Notes: generated from the letters alone by a model not told the origin. A stretch of 64,000 nucleotides of DNA from Salinispirillum sp049115955 (GCA_049115955.1 JAGDZJ010000005.1:152118-216117), one strand, 5' to 3'; numbered from the stretch's first letter, positions 1-9,770 are shown. Made by a program: numbers and translations.

Positions 1-25
1 AGCGGATATCGGATAGCCAGTTCAT
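1..25 (-). CDS. 5' end of an unidentified gene downstream of radA (partial)
   Basis: On the minus strand an ATG at 25-23 is preceded by a Shine-Dalgarno-like AAAGGAC (rc of 31-37) and begins MNWLSDIR before the window ends. It lies 35 bp past the radA stop on the same strand, so it is probably the next gene of a radA operon. Only eight codons are visible and no family can be assigned. It could also be a chance ATG. Confidence 0.4.
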
Positions 26-59
26 AATATGTCCTTTGTTAATCGTTTGGGCAAAAGGC

Positions 60-1430
60 TTACCACAAGTCATCCAACGCGGTCAGCGCTTCTTGCAGGC
101 GTTGCACGCCGATGACTTTAACGCCGTCGATGACCTTACGGGGTTGATTCGATTTCGGCACTAAGATCGTGCGAAACCCATGCTTGGCGGCTTCGGTTAC
201 GCGCTCTTGGCCGGAAGATACGGGGCGCACCTCACCCGACAGGCCAATTTCGCCGAATACGCAGAAGTCTTTGGGTAAGGCGCGGTCTTTCAGGCTCGAC
301 AGAATAGCCACCACGCTGGCGAGGTCGGCGCTGGTTTCGTTGACCTTCACGCCACCCACGACGTTCAGGTAAACGTCTTGATCGCCGGTGAAAATGCCGC
401 CATGGCGATGCACTACGGCCAACATCATGGCGAGGCGATTCTGGTCTAAACCTAGGGTGACACGTTTAGGATAATTGGCGATGGAGTCGTCCACCAGCGC
501 TTGCAGTTCCACCAATAATGGCCGCGTGCCTTCCCACAGTACCGTAACTACACTGCCGGGTGTAGCCTCGGCTTGGCGATTCAGAAAAATCGAGCTGGGG
601 TTGGTGACTTCTTTGAGTCCGGTTTCCAGCATAGCGAACACGCCCAATTCGTTCACCGCGCCGAAGCGATTTTTGATTGAGCGCAGGGTACGGAAGCGGC
701 TGTCGTGCGCGGCGTCCAGCATTACCGAGCAGTCAATCATGTGTTCCAGCACTTTCGGGCCTGCTAGCGAGCCGTCTTTGGTGACGTGGCCGATCAGAAA
801 CAACGCGGTGTTCGAGCGTTTGGCGTATTGCGTCAACATGGCGGCGCTTTCGCGCACCTGCGACACCGAACCGGGGGCGGATTCAATATCCGGGTGATGA
901 ACGACTTGAATAGAGTCGACCACCAGAATGTCGGGTTGTCGGTCTTCCGCTTGCGCCAAGATCACCGCCACATCGGTTTCCGCCATCACATGCACGTTGT
1001 CGGTCGGCAATTGCAAGCGTTGTGCACGCATGGCGATCTGTTGCAGGCTTTCTTCGCCGGTGACGTACAACACGGAGAAGCGCTGCGCGAGGGCGCAGAT
1101 CATTTGCAGCAACAGGGTCGATTTTCCCGCGCCGGGGTTGCCGCCGATCAGTACGGCCGAACCGGGGACAATGCCGCCGCCCAGTACGCGATCAAACTCA
1201 CCAATACCCGTCATTAAGCGCGGCACTTCCGCCACGCCCACATCACTGAGGGTTTTTACTTCACTGAGCGCGCCAGCGTAGCCCTGGCGCCGTGCACCGG
1301 GGGTGCTTTTGGCTTCACGAAATTCCACCACAGTATTCCACGCCTTGCATTCACCGCACTGGCCTTGCCATTTGGTGTAGTTCGCGCCGCATTCGGTGCA
1401 GACGAACTGAATGTCCTTTTTCTTGGCCAT
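60..1430 (-). CDS. radA: DNA repair protein RadA (Sms)
   Basis: RadA is a RecA-like ATPase that helps process recombination intermediates by promoting branch migration in the cytoplasm. The 456-residue product has the full family layout. An N-terminal four-cysteine zinc finger (C11, C14, C25, C28) is followed by a Walker A motif GGNPGAGKST at about 96-105, the RadA signature KNRFG at about 253-257, and a C-terminal Lon-protease-like domain (SSLKDRALP, GEIGLSGEVRPV). Length matches the usual 450-460 residues and the ATG start gives MAKKKDIQFVC, typical of the family. It appears to lead a minus-strand operon running off the left edge. Identification is secure. Confidence 0.97.
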   Translation of the reverse strand: MAKKKDIQFVCTECGANYTKWQGQCGECKAWNTVVEFREAKSTPGARRQGYAGALSEVKTLSDVGVAEVPRLMTGIGEFDRVLGGGIVPGSAVLIGGNPGAGKSTLLLQMICALAQRFSVLYVTGEESLQQIAMRAQRLQLPTDNVHVMAETDVAVILAQAEDRQPDILVVDSIQVVHHPDIESAPGSVSQVRESAAMLTQYAKRSNTALFLIGHVTKDGSLAGPKVLEHMIDCSVMLDAAHDSRFRTLRSIKNRFGAVNELGVFAMLETGLKEVTNPSSIFLNRQAEATPGSVVTVLWEGTRPLLVELQALVDDSIANYPKRVTLGLDQNRLAMMLAVVHRHGGIFTGDQDVYLNVVGGVKVNETSADLASVVAILSSLKDRALPKDFCVFGEIGLSGEVRPVSSGQERVTEAAKHGFRTILVPKSNQPRKVIDGVKVIGVQRLQEALTALDDLW

Positions 1431-1560
1431 AGTGTTTACATCATCTAAAGGAATTTACAAAAATGGGGAGAGTTGGCCCTCGGATTTGAGCAACCATGAA
1501 ACCAAAAAGCAAGCGATACCCCAAACATTACCCACCTCACAGGCACTGTAAGTTTTGTGA

Positions 1561-1590
1561 GTGTTACCCATACACGGATTCCGCTACAAT
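1561..1590 (+). promoter_or_regulatory. candidate promoter of the hsd operon
   Basis: A TACAAT hexamer at 1585-1590 matches the sigma70 -10 consensus at five of six positions and lies 30 bp before the preferred hsdR ATG. The -35 region is weak. An inverted repeat CTCACA (1536-1541) / TGTGAG (1556-1561) just upstream could be an operator. If transcription starts near 1597, the upstream GTG at 1561 cannot be the hsdR start. Confidence 0.35.
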
Positions 1591-1620
1591 GAAAACACGG
1601 CCGTAAGGATACATAAAAAG

Positions 1621-4014
1621 ATGAACAAAAAAGCCTTCAGCGAACGCGATATTTGTTCCAAGTTTATCACCCCAGCCTTACAGCAAGCCGGTTGGGATCT
1701 GCAAAGCCAAATCCGCGAAGAGCTAACTTTTACCGCAGGGCGCGTCATTGTTCGCGGCCGCATGCATACCCGCGGCGAAAAACGCCGTGCGGATTATGTG
1801 CTGTACCACAAGAAGAACCTGCCACTGGCCGTAGTGGAAGCCAAAGACAATAAGCACAGTATTGGTTCAGGCATGCAACAGGCGCTTGCTTACAGCGAAG
1901 CGTTGGATGTGCTTTTTGTGTTTTCCAGCAACGGCGATGGTTTTTTATTTCATGACAAAACCGGTTTAAGTGGCGCTGTCGAGCGCGAGCTTACCCTAAG
2001 CGAATTTCCTTCACCGCAGCAGTTATGGCAATGGTACTGTCAGCATCACGGGTTTAAAGACAGTGCCGTACAATTAGTAGACACGCCATATTTTGACGAT
2101 GGCAGTGGTCGCAGCCCCCGTTATTACCAGATGACCGCCATCAACCGTACAGTGGAGGCCGTGGCCAAGGGCCAAGATCGCATCCTGTTGGTGATGGCCA
2201 CCGGCACTGGCAAAACCTACACCGCGTTTCAAATCATCTGGCGATTATGGAAATCACGGCAGAAGAAACGCATTTTGTTTCTCGCCGACCGCAACATCTT
2301 GGTCGATCAAACCAAAAACAACGACTTCAAACCCTTTGGTCAGGCCATGACCAAAATTACCAAGCGCACAATTAACAAATCATACGAAATCTATTTGTCG
2401 CTTTACCAAGCCGTCACCGGCACGGAAGAAGAGCAAAACATCTACCGTGAATTTTCACCCGACTTCTTTGATTTAATTGTGATTGACGAATGCCACCGTG
2501 GCAGCGCACGCGAAGACTCGGCTTGGCGTGAGATTCTCGGTTATTTTAAATCGGCTACTCATATTGGCCTTACCGCCACACCAAAAGAAACCAAGGAAGT
2601 GAGCAACATTCATTACTTTGGTGAACCCATTTTTACCTACTCGTTAAAACAAGGCATTGATGACGGTTTCTTAGCCCCATATAAAGTGGTGCGCATTGAT
2701 TTCGACATCGACCTTCAAGGTTGGCGGCCAAAGAAAGGCCAAAAGGATAAGTACGGTCTGGAAATTGAAGACCGCATCTACAACCAAAAAGACATGGACC
2801 GCAATATCGTCTTTGACGAGCGCACCCAACTGGTGGCGCAAAAGGTCACTGAATACCTACAAAAAACCGGCGAATTTCAGAAAACCATTATCTTTTGTGA
2901 TGACATAGACCACGCAGAGCGAATGCGCCAAGCATTGGTGAACCTAAACCCGGTACGAGTGCGCGAAAACAGCAAATACATCATGCGTATTACCGGCGAC
3001 GACAACGAAGGCAAAGCCGAGCTGGACAACTTCATTAACCCGGAAAGCCGTTATCCAGTCATTACCACCACCAGCAAACTGATGACCACTGGCGTGGATG
3101 CGCAAACCTGTAAATTGGTGGTGCTTGATCAGCGCATACAGTCTATGACCGAGTTTAAACAAATCATTGGCCGTGGCACTCGTATCAATGAAGACTACGA
3201 CAAGCTGTGGTTCACCATCATGGACTTTAAAAAAGCCACCGAGCTGTTTGCTGACCCCGCCTTCGATGGCGACCCCGTTATCGTTTACGCCCCGAAACCA
3301 GGTGACGATCCGGTTCCGCCGGAAACCACCCAGATTGGCGTGCAGGACGAAAATCCAGGGTATGGCGCACAACCTGAAGATAGCGCAGACGGCAGCCTTG
3401 ATGAAAACGCCAGCACAGACGATCAGAAAAAGAAGAAGTTCTTCGTCAACGGCCAACCCGTGCAGATGATCGGCCAGCGCGTGCAGTTTTTAGGCCCGGA
3501 CGGCAAACTCATTACTGAATCCCTCACCGATTACACCAAACACTGTGTGCAAAAGCAGTTTGCGACACTAAGCGACTTCTTCCGCCACTGGAGCAGTGCC
3601 GAACGCAAACAGGAAATTATTCAGCAACTGGCCGAGCAAGGCGTCTTTTGGGATGAACTGCGCGCAGAAGTGAAACAAAAACGCGGTAGCGAGCTGGACG
3701 CCTTCGATTTGATTGCCCATATCGTCTACGACCAGCCACCACTGACTCGGCGTGAACGCGCCAATAACGTAAAAAAGCGTAACTACTTTACCAAATACCA
3801 AGGGCCAGCCTTACAAGTGCTGGAAAACCTGTTGGAGAAATACGCCGACACCGGCATTGAACACATAGAAGACATTAAAATCTTGCAGCTACCACCGTTT
3901 GACCAAATTGGCACCGGCCTTGAACTGGTGCGCGCCTTTGGTGGCAAAGCGGGCTACGAGCAAGCTTTGCATGAGTTGGAAGACGCACTGTACGACGACA
4001 AAAGCATCGCTTAA
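1621..4014 (+). CDS. hsdR: Type I restriction enzyme, endonuclease/translocase subunit HsdR
   Basis: HsdR is the ATP-driven translocase and nuclease of the HsdR2M2S complex; it cuts unmodified foreign DNA. The 797-residue product has an N-terminal PD-(D/E)xK nuclease (D58, then ExK at E73/K75), Walker A GTGKT at about 195-199, a DECH box at about 289-292, LTATP near 318, and a helicase motif VI (QIIGRGTR). The length fits the EcoAI-like branch of about 800 residues. I chose ATG 1621 (MNKKAFSERD) over the in-frame GTG at 1561: the upstream extension is not family-like, a -10 box lies between them, and AAGGA sits before 1621. The gene is followed after 46 bp by hsdM. Confidence 0.95.
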   Translation: MNKKAFSERDICSKFITPALQQAGWDLQSQIREELTFTAGRVIVRGRMHTRGEKRRADYVLYHKKNLPLAVVEAKDNKHSIGSGMQQALAYSEALDVLFVFSSNGDGFLFHDKTGLSGAVERELTLSEFPSPQQLWQWYCQHHGFKDSAVQLVDTPYFDDGSGRSPRYYQMTAINRTVEAVAKGQDRILLVMATGTGKTYTAFQIIWRLWKSRQKKRILFLADRNILVDQTKNNDFKPFGQAMTKITKRTINKSYEIYLSLYQAVTGTEEEQNIYREFSPDFFDLIVIDECHRGSAREDSAWREILGYFKSATHIGLTATPKETKEVSNIHYFGEPIFTYSLKQGIDDGFLAPYKVVRIDFDIDLQGWRPKKGQKDKYGLEIEDRIYNQKDMDRNIVFDERTQLVAQKVTEYLQKTGEFQKTIIFCDDIDHAERMRQALVNLNPVRVRENSKYIMRITGDDNEGKAELDNFINPESRYPVITTTSKLMTTGVDAQTCKLVVLDQRIQSMTEFKQIIGRGTRINEDYDKLWFTIMDFKKATELFADPAFDGDPVIVYAPKPGDDPVPPETTQIGVQDENPGYGAQPEDSADGSLDENASTDDQKKKKFFVNGQPVQMIGQRVQFLGPDGKLITESLTDYTKHCVQKQFATLSDFFRHWSSAERKQEIIQQLAEQGVFWDELRAEVKQKRGSELDAFDLIAHIVYDQPPLTRRERANNVKKRNYFTKYQGPALQVLENLLEKYADTGIEHIEDIKILQLPPFDQIGTGLELVRAFGGKAGYEQALHELEDALYDDKSIA

Positions 4015-4060
4015 ATCAGCACCTACGCCTACTGCAAGCCGCTAAGTTTAGAGGAATACC

Positions 4061-5536
4061 ATGTCTATCAGCAGTACCATTAAGTCCATTCAAGACATTA
4101 TGCGCAAAGACGTTGGTGTCGACGGCGACGCCCAGCGTATCGGCCAGCTAGTCTGGATGCTCTTCTTAAAAATTTATGACGATAAAGAACAGGAGTGGGA
4201 GCTGTTTGGCGATTACACCTCGCCCATCCCAGAGCCACTGCGCTGGCGCAACTGGGCAGCTGATGCCGAAGGCATTACCGGCGATGAGCTGAAACATTTT
4301 ATTGATAACGGTCTATTCCCTACGCTACAAAACCTTCAACCCAAAGGCGATGACCAGCGCGCGTTTGTCATTAAAAGCGTATTTGAAGATGCCTACAACT
4401 ACATGAAATCCGGTCAGCTGCTACGGCAGATGATCAACAAAATTCAGGACGGCATCGACTTCAACAAAGCACAAGAGCGCCACCTATTTGGCGATATGTA
4501 CGAACAGATTCTGCGTGATCTGCAAAACGCCGGCAATGCCGGAGAGTTTTACACACCGCGTCCGGTAACCGAGTTTATGGTGCGCATGGTAAACCCCAAG
4601 CTGGAAGAAAAAGTGCTCGACCCGGCCTGTGGTACCGGCGGCTTTTTAACCTGCACTATCGAACATAAACGCAAGCATTACGTTAAAACCCCAAGCGACG
4701 AGCAAGTGCTGCAAAACAGCATCTTTGGCGTAGAGAAAAAGCCACTGCCGCATTTGCTCGCCACCACCAATATGATATTGCACGGCATTGAAGTGCCGTT
4801 TCAAATTCGTCATGACAACACGCTAGCCCGGCCGCTTATCAGCTGGGGGCCAAAAGAGCGGGTCGACTGCATTATTACCAACCCACCATTTGGTGGCATG
4901 GAAGAAGACGGCATCGAAACCAACTTCCCGCAGGCGCTACGCACACGCGAAACCGCCGACTTGTTTATGACGCTGATTATCCACCTGCTAAAAGACGGTG
5001 GCCGCGCCGCAGTGGTGCTGCCCGACGGCTTCTTATTTGGCGAGGGCATGAAATCACGCTTAAAAGAAAAGCTGCTGCAAGAGTGCAACCTGCACACCAT
5101 AGTGCGCCTGCCCAATGGCGTGTTTAACCCTTACACCGGCATTAAAACCAACCTGCTGTTTTTTACCAAAGGCACACCCACCAAAGACATTTGGTTTTAC
5201 GAGCACCAATACCCGGAGGGCGTAAAAAACTACAGCAAAACCCGTCCGATGCGTATTGAAGAATTCGCTGTTGAAGAAGCCTGGTGGGGCAGCGAAGCCG
5301 ATGGCTTTGCTGCGCGAGAGGAAAACGAGTTTGCCTGGAAGGTATCCGCTGAGGATATTAAAGCGCGTAACTACAACCTGGATTGTAAAAACCCGCATAT
5401 TGGCGAGCAAATAAGCCATGACCCGGAAGAGTTGTTAGCCAGTTATGCCCAACAGCAGCAGGAAATACAGCAGCTGCGCGACCAGTTAAAAAGCATACTG
5501 GCCGAAGCCTTAGCGCCAACAAGCGGCAGAGGTTAA
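4061..5536 (+). CDS. hsdM: Type I restriction-modification system methyltransferase subunit HsdM
   Basis: HsdM transfers a methyl group from S-adenosylmethionine to adenine N6 in the target site, protecting host DNA, and forms the HsdM2S core with HsdS. The 491-residue protein starts with the helical HsdM N-terminal domain, then SAM-binding motif I DPACGTGGFL (about 187-196) and catalytic motif IV NPPF (about 274-277), the N6-adenine signature. The C-terminus is a probable coiled coil (EELLASYAQQQQEIQQLRDQ). ATG 4061 follows a GAGGAATACC ribosome site. The gene ends 4 bp before hsdS, so the two are co-translated. Nothing suggests inactivation. Confidence 0.96.
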   Translation: MSISSTIKSIQDIMRKDVGVDGDAQRIGQLVWMLFLKIYDDKEQEWELFGDYTSPIPEPLRWRNWAADAEGITGDELKHFIDNGLFPTLQNLQPKGDDQRAFVIKSVFEDAYNYMKSGQLLRQMINKIQDGIDFNKAQERHLFGDMYEQILRDLQNAGNAGEFYTPRPVTEFMVRMVNPKLEEKVLDPACGTGGFLTCTIEHKRKHYVKTPSDEQVLQNSIFGVEKKPLPHLLATTNMILHGIEVPFQIRHDNTLARPLISWGPKERVDCIITNPPFGGMEEDGIETNFPQALRTRETADLFMTLIIHLLKDGGRAAVVLPDGFLFGEGMKSRLKEKLLQECNLHTIVRLPNGVFNPYTGIKTNLLFFTKGTPTKDIWFYEHQYPEGVKNYSKTRPMRIEEFAVEEAWWGSEADGFAAREENEFAWKVSAEDIKARNYNLDCKNPHIGEQISHDPEELLASYAQQQQEIQQLRDQLKSILAEALAPTSGRG

Positions 5537-5540
5537 TAGC

Positions 5541-7265
5541 ATGGCACTGCAAGTTGAACAGCTAATTACCGATCATCTAGATCTGTGGACACAGGCGCAA
5601 ACCGCCAAAAGCACCAGCGGGCGGGGTAGCAATAACAAGATTGAGCTAACCGGCATTAAAAAACTGCGCGAGCTGATTTTAGAACTCGCCGTACGTGGAA
5701 AGTTAGTGCCACAAGATCCCAATGATGAGCCGGCCAGTGAACTGTTAAAGCGCATTGCAGCAGAGAAAGAAGCGTTGGTAAAAGCAAAAGTAATCCGTAA
5801 GTCAAAAGAGTTACCGCCTGTTGCTACAAACGAAATCCCTTATGACATCCCAAACGGCTGGATCTTGACGAGGCTTGGTTCAATTGGTGATTGGGGTGCA
5901 GGGGCCACGCCTAGCCGTGCGCGTTCAGAGTATTACGGCGGGGATATTCCTTGGTTCAAATCAGGTGAACTGACTGCTGATTTCATTGATTTTTCTGAAG
6001 AGAAGATTACCTCATTAGCTTTACAGGATTGTTCACTACGTTTAAACAAGATCGGCGATGTATTGATAGCAATGTACGGTGCTACTATCGGTAAAGCATC
6101 AATCCTTAGTGTTGAGGGTACAACCAATCAAGCGGTGTGTGCGTGCACTCCTTTTTGCGGTATCACTAACGTCTACTTGCTTATTTTATTGAAAGCTTAC
6201 AAGCATCGCTTCATTAGTATGGGGGCTGGCGGTGCTCAGCCAAATATCTCCCGAGAGAAAATTATTGCTACTCCTATTTTGCTGCCACCTTTAAACGAGC
6301 AAACTAGAATAGTTGCCAAAGTCGACGAGCTAATGGCCCTTTGCGATCAACTGGAACAGCAAAGCTACCAGCAGCTTGATGCCCATAACCAACTGGTTGA
6401 TGCCTTACTCGCCACCTTAACCCAAAGCCAAAACGCCGATGAGCTAGCCAGCAACTGGCAACTTTTGGCCGCACACTTTGATACGCTATTTACCACCGAA
6501 TACAGCATAGACGCGCTAAAGCAAACCATCCTGCAACTGGCAGTAATGGGCAAGCTGGTAAAACAAGATCCCAACGACGAACCCGCCAGCGAACTGCTAA
6601 AACGCATCGCCGCTGAAAAAGACGCCCTGATAAAAGCCGGTAAAATTAAAAATCAAAAACCATTACCACCCATTAGTGAAGAGGAAAAACCGTTTGAACT
6701 ACCCGAGGGGTGGGAGTGGTGCCGTTTTAATGATTTTATCAGCCTAATTTCAGGGCAGCATCTGAAACCTGAAGAGTATTTGTTGCAGAGTGAGAATGGC
6801 ACGGTTCCCTACATTACTGGCCCAGCCGAATTTGGAGAGCAATTTCCGACTTATGACAAATTCACTTTTGAAAAGAGGGCTGTGGCTAGTCCAGGAGATG
6901 TATTAATTACTTGCAAAGGTGCAGGGCTTGGTAAGCTCAATGTAGCTAATTGTGAAATTGCTATTAGTCGTCAATTAATGGCTGTCAGGGCAGTTTTGGT
7001 AGATTCGCAGTACATGACTCTAATGCTTAATTCCATGTATGACTATTTTCAAAGCAAAGGCGTAGGAATAGCAATACCTGGCATTTCTCGCGAGGATATT
7101 CTTGAAAAAAACTGTGCTTTACCTCCGATCGCTGAGCAGAAAAGGATAGTTTTGAAAGTTAATGAATTAATTGAGCTTTTCGACGGATTGTGCAAAACAC
7201 TGGATAATATAAGAAGAACCCAAGCTGTTTTAGCCGAAGTACTAGTTGAGCAGGTGGTTGCCTAA
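5541..7265 (+). CDS. hsdS: Type I restriction-modification specificity subunit HsdS
   Basis: HsdS selects the bipartite DNA target. The 574-residue protein shows the pseudo-dimeric layout. A conserved helix block (LAVRGKLVPQDPNDEPASEL, about 50-83) precedes target recognition domain 1 (about 95-255, ending PPLNEQTRIV). A second copy of the block (about 330-367) precedes TRD2 (about 380-540, ending PPIAEQKRIV). The two TRDs are unlike each other and are AT-richer than the flanking conserved segments, as expected for domains exchanged by recombination, so the target should be asymmetric. The stop overlaps the next start as TAATG. The recognition sequence cannot be read from the gene. Confidence 0.95.
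   Translation: MALQVEQLITDHLDLWTQAQTAKSTSGRGSNNKIELTGIKKLRELILELAVRGKLVPQDPNDEPASELLKRIAAEKEALVKAKVIRKSKELPPVATNEIPYDIPNGWILTRLGSIGDWGAGATPSRARSEYYGGDIPWFKSGELTADFIDFSEEKITSLALQDCSLRLNKIGDVLIAMYGATIGKASILSVEGTTNQAVCACTPFCGITNVYLLILLKAYKHRFISMGAGGAQPNISREKIIATPILLPPLNEQTRIVAKVDELMALCDQLEQQSYQQLDAHNQLVDALLATLTQSQNADELASNWQLLAAHFDTLFTTEYSIDALKQTILQLAVMGKLVKQDPNDEPASELLKRIAAEKDALIKAGKIKNQKPLPPISEEEKPFELPEGWEWCRFNDFISLISGQHLKPEEYLLQSENGTVPYITGPAEFGEQFPTYDKFTFEKRAVASPGDVLITCKGAGLGKLNVANCEIAISRQLMAVRAVLVDSQYMTLMLNSMYDYFQSKGVGIAIPGISREDILEKNCALPPIAEQKRIVLKVNELIELFDGLCKTLDNIRRTQAVLAEVLVEQVVA
5673..5789 (+). repeat. hsdS conserved-region repeat, copy 1
   Basis: This stretch encodes LILELAVRGKLVPQDPNDEP and the following helix up to LVKAK, and is repeated at 6526-6640. 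The two copies are close in DNA as well as in protein sequence. Such repeats form the central and distal helices of HsdS and are the usual crossover points for swapping TRDs. Confidence 0.8.
6526..6640 (+). repeat. hsdS conserved-region repeat, copy 2
   Basis: Second copy of the hsdS helix block (LAVMGKLVKQDPNDEPASEL and onward), in direct orientation to 5673-5789. It separates TRD1 from TRD2. Homologous exchange between the copies could delete or swap TRD1. Confidence 0.8.
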
Positions 7266-8254
7266 TGCCCTATAGCAAACCCTGGCTAAGTTACCACGAG
7301 CAACTGGCGTTGCTAGAAAGCCGGGGTTTGCTTATTACTGATCGGGCTGCGGCGCTGGAGTATTTAGAGCGAATTGGTTATTACCGTTTAAGTGGCTACT
7401 GGTATGCCTTTCGTGAGCGCTCTGGTGAGTTGGTGTTGCTGGATCAAGCTAAAAAGCCGAAAAACCCAAAAAGCACGACCATGGCGTTAGATCATTTTAA
7501 AGCCGGCGCTACCTTTAAAAATGCGGTAGATCTGTATGTGTTTGATAAGCGCCTGCGGCTATTAGTCATGGATGCGCTTGAACGAATCGAAGTTGCGCTG
7601 CGTGTTGATATTTCCCATGCCTTAGGCAAGCTCGATCCCTTTGCTTACCTTAAACCAGAACTGCTGTTTGCTGATTTTTGCCACAAGCTGGACTCCCGTA
7701 CTGGTGTCACAGATCATCATAGTTGGTTATCCAAACACGCCCAGCTGATTAGTCGCTCCAAGGAAGAGTTTGTAAAACACAATAAAGCCAAATATGGTTT
7801 GCCACTGCCAATCTGGGTAGCCTGTGAGGTATGGGATTTTGGCACCTTATCTACGTTGTTTAGTGGTATGCGCGAAAAGGAGCAGGACGCCATTTCAGCG
7901 TTATATGGGCTAAGTAATGGCCGCGTTTTTGCCAGTTGGCTTCGCAGCCTAAATTATCTGCGCAATGTTTGCGCGCATCATAGCCGCCTGTGGAACCGAA
8001 ATATTATTGACCAACCCAAATTACCTGATACTGCTGAAGTGGCTTGGGTTGCCGACTTTACCAATAATAATCACGCTATTGCACGCTGCTTTTTATTGCT
8101 AAAAATCTGCAAGCATTTGCTGCTGGTGATTAATCCATCTTCGACCTGGCCAGCTAAGATGCGGGAGCAATTACTTGATTTTCCAAACTTAGCGCATATC
8201 GGGTTGGATTTAAAAGGAATGGGCGTTACTGCTGATTGGTCGAACAAATGGTAA
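7265..8254 (+). CDS. Abi_2 (AbiD/AbiF-type) family abortive infection protein
   Basis: Abi_2 proteins are phage-resistance factors of the HEPN RNase superfamily that halt growth of infected cells. The 329-residue product has the family N-terminal signature YLERIGYYRLSGYWYAF (about 33-49) and a C-terminal HEPN-type Rx4H motif RNVCAH (R233, H238) within LRSLNYLRNVCAHHSRLWNR. Its ATG overlaps the hsdS stop (TAATG), so it is translated from the hsd mRNA. That links abortive infection to restriction: it may act as a backup, or be restrained by the HsdMS complex. The coupling is seen; the functional link is inferred. No signal peptide or membrane segment is visible. Confidence 0.88.
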   Translation: MPYSKPWLSYHEQLALLESRGLLITDRAAALEYLERIGYYRLSGYWYAFRERSGELVLLDQAKKPKNPKSTTMALDHFKAGATFKNAVDLYVFDKRLRLLVMDALERIEVALRVDISHALGKLDPFAYLKPELLFADFCHKLDSRTGVTDHHSWLSKHAQLISRSKEEFVKHNKAKYGLPLPIWVACEVWDFGTLSTLFSGMREKEQDAISALYGLSNGRVFASWLRSLNYLRNVCAHHSRLWNRNIIDQPKLPDTAEVAWVADFTNNNHAIARCFLLLKICKHLLLVINPSSTWPAKMREQLLDFPNLAHIGLDLKGMGVTADWSNKW

Positions 8255-8532
8255 TAAAAAACCCCTAAGCAGTGTGGTCGCCGAAGCAACTTTACCGATA
8301 GGGGCCGTGTTATCTGGAACTTTAGTAGCTCGTGAAAAAGTAGTCAATGAAAATATAGGTATTCTGTAAACCTAATACTTTAATGGCTGGCCGCGCCCCC
8401 TGAAAGGGACGGGACCGCAACTCCTTCTACACATGGTAGATGAGCTGACTGCAGACTAGTGGACTCACCGCCATTCATCAAGTCTGCTTTAACATAACAG
8501 ATACTATTTTTCATTTATCTTGTTATATCGAA

Positions 8533-9597
8533 TCAGTCCAGCGACTTGTGCAAGACCGCAAGCAACTGATTCATCTCCTCGTCAGCGCCAATGGTGATAC
8601 GCAAATAGTCGCTGATGCGTGGCTTATTGAAATACCGCACGATGATTTTATGTTCACGTAAGGTCTGCGCGAGCTCCGCAGCATCCACGCCAGCGGGCGG
8701 CTTGGCGAAGACAAAGTTCGCACTTGAAGGCAGCACCGAAAAACCCAGTTTTTCCAACTCGGCGGTGGTGTGCGCCCGGGTCGCCATGATCTTCTGGCAA
8801 CACTCGGCAAAATAGGTTTCATCTTCAATCGCAGCCACGGCGGCGGCTTCGGCGATGCGATCCATGGGATAGGAGTTAAAGGAGTTTTTAACCCGATCCA
8901 GCCCTTCAATCAGCTCAGAGCTACCGATGGCAAAGCCGACACGTAAACCCGCCAAAGAACGCGATTTCGACAACGTCTGGCACACCAACAGGTTAGGGTA
9001 TTGGTTAACCAAGGCCACGGCCGACTGCGCGCCAAAGTCCACATAGGCTTCATCCACCAGCACGACGGTGTCGGTGTTGGCTTGCAACAAGGCTTCGATA
9101 TCCGCCAAAGGCACGGCGCGGCCAGTCGGTGCATTGGGGTTCGGGAAAATCACGCCACCGTTGGGCTGCACGAAGTCTTGCAGGTTCAGGCTCAAATCGT
9201 CCTGCAACGCCACACGCTCGGCATTGATGCCAAACAACTGGCAATACACGGGATAAAAGCTGTAGCTGATGTCGGGGAACAGCAATGGTTTTGGCTGCTG
9301 AAAGAACGCCATAAAGGCCAGCGCCAACACTTCATCCGAACCGTTCCCAACAAACACCTGCGACGCCTCAACGCCGTGGTGTTTGGCAATGGCAGCTTTT
9401 AAGCGCTGCGAATTCGGGTCGGGGTAGAGGCGCAAACGCTCAACCAACTGTTCGTCCTGCAGCACCGCTTGCACGCGGGGCGAAGGCGGATAAGGACTTT
9501 CGTTGGTGTTCAGTTTGACCAGGCCATCCACTTGCGGTTGTTCGCCGGGCACGTAGGGTTCAAGGTTACGGACGACTTCACTCCAAAACTGGGACAT
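8533..9597 (-). CDS. hisC: Histidinol-phosphate aminotransferase
   Basis: HisC is a PLP enzyme that transfers an amino group from glutamate to imidazole-acetol phosphate in histidine synthesis. The 354-residue product is a class I/II fold-type I aminotransferase: LNTNESPYPPSP near the N-terminus, the PNPNAPTGRA substrate-loop motif, VDEAYVDF (PLP aspartate), and the Schiff-base lysine in SKSRSLAGLRVGF. The ATG at 9597 (MSQFWSEVV) is preferred over upstream in-frame codons because it matches family N-termini. It stands alone on the minus strand, divergent from the accessory cluster at 9771, so the 173 bp between them should hold promoters for both. Some genomes use a HisC paralogue for phenylalanine or tyrosine. 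Confidence 0.92.
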   Translation of the reverse strand: MSQFWSEVVRNLEPYVPGEQPQVDGLVKLNTNESPYPPSPRVQAVLQDEQLVERLRLYPDPNSQRLKAAIAKHHGVEASQVFVGNGSDEVLALAFMAFFQQPKPLLFPDISYSFYPVYCQLFGINAERVALQDDLSLNLQDFVQPNGGVIFPNPNAPTGRAVPLADIEALLQANTDTVVLVDEAYVDFGAQSAVALVNQYPNLLVCQTLSKSRSLAGLRVGFAIGSSELIEGLDRVKNSFNSYPMDRIAEAAAVAAIEDETYFAECCQKIMATRAHTTAELEKLGFSVLPSSANFVFAKPPAGVDAAELAQTLREHKIIVRYFNKPRISDYLRITIGADEEMNQLLAVLHKSLD

Positions 9598-9770
9598 AGC
9601 GGCTCTCATTACCAAGCAATAACTGATTGGTACAGAGTGTACCCATTAACGCGGTGCAGTAACACGGAGGTTGCATCCAAAGTGCAGAATTCGTCATGGA
9701 ATTTTCTGAACGATTGGGTATGCTGACACATTGCCCAAGATGTCGAAAGCACGGCTTTGGAGCCCTACAA

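Noticed and set aside
1561..1620. GTG start giving 20 extra residues to HsdR
   Set aside because: A -10-like box lies downstream of this GTG and the extra residues do not resemble HsdR N-termini; ATG 1621 fits better.
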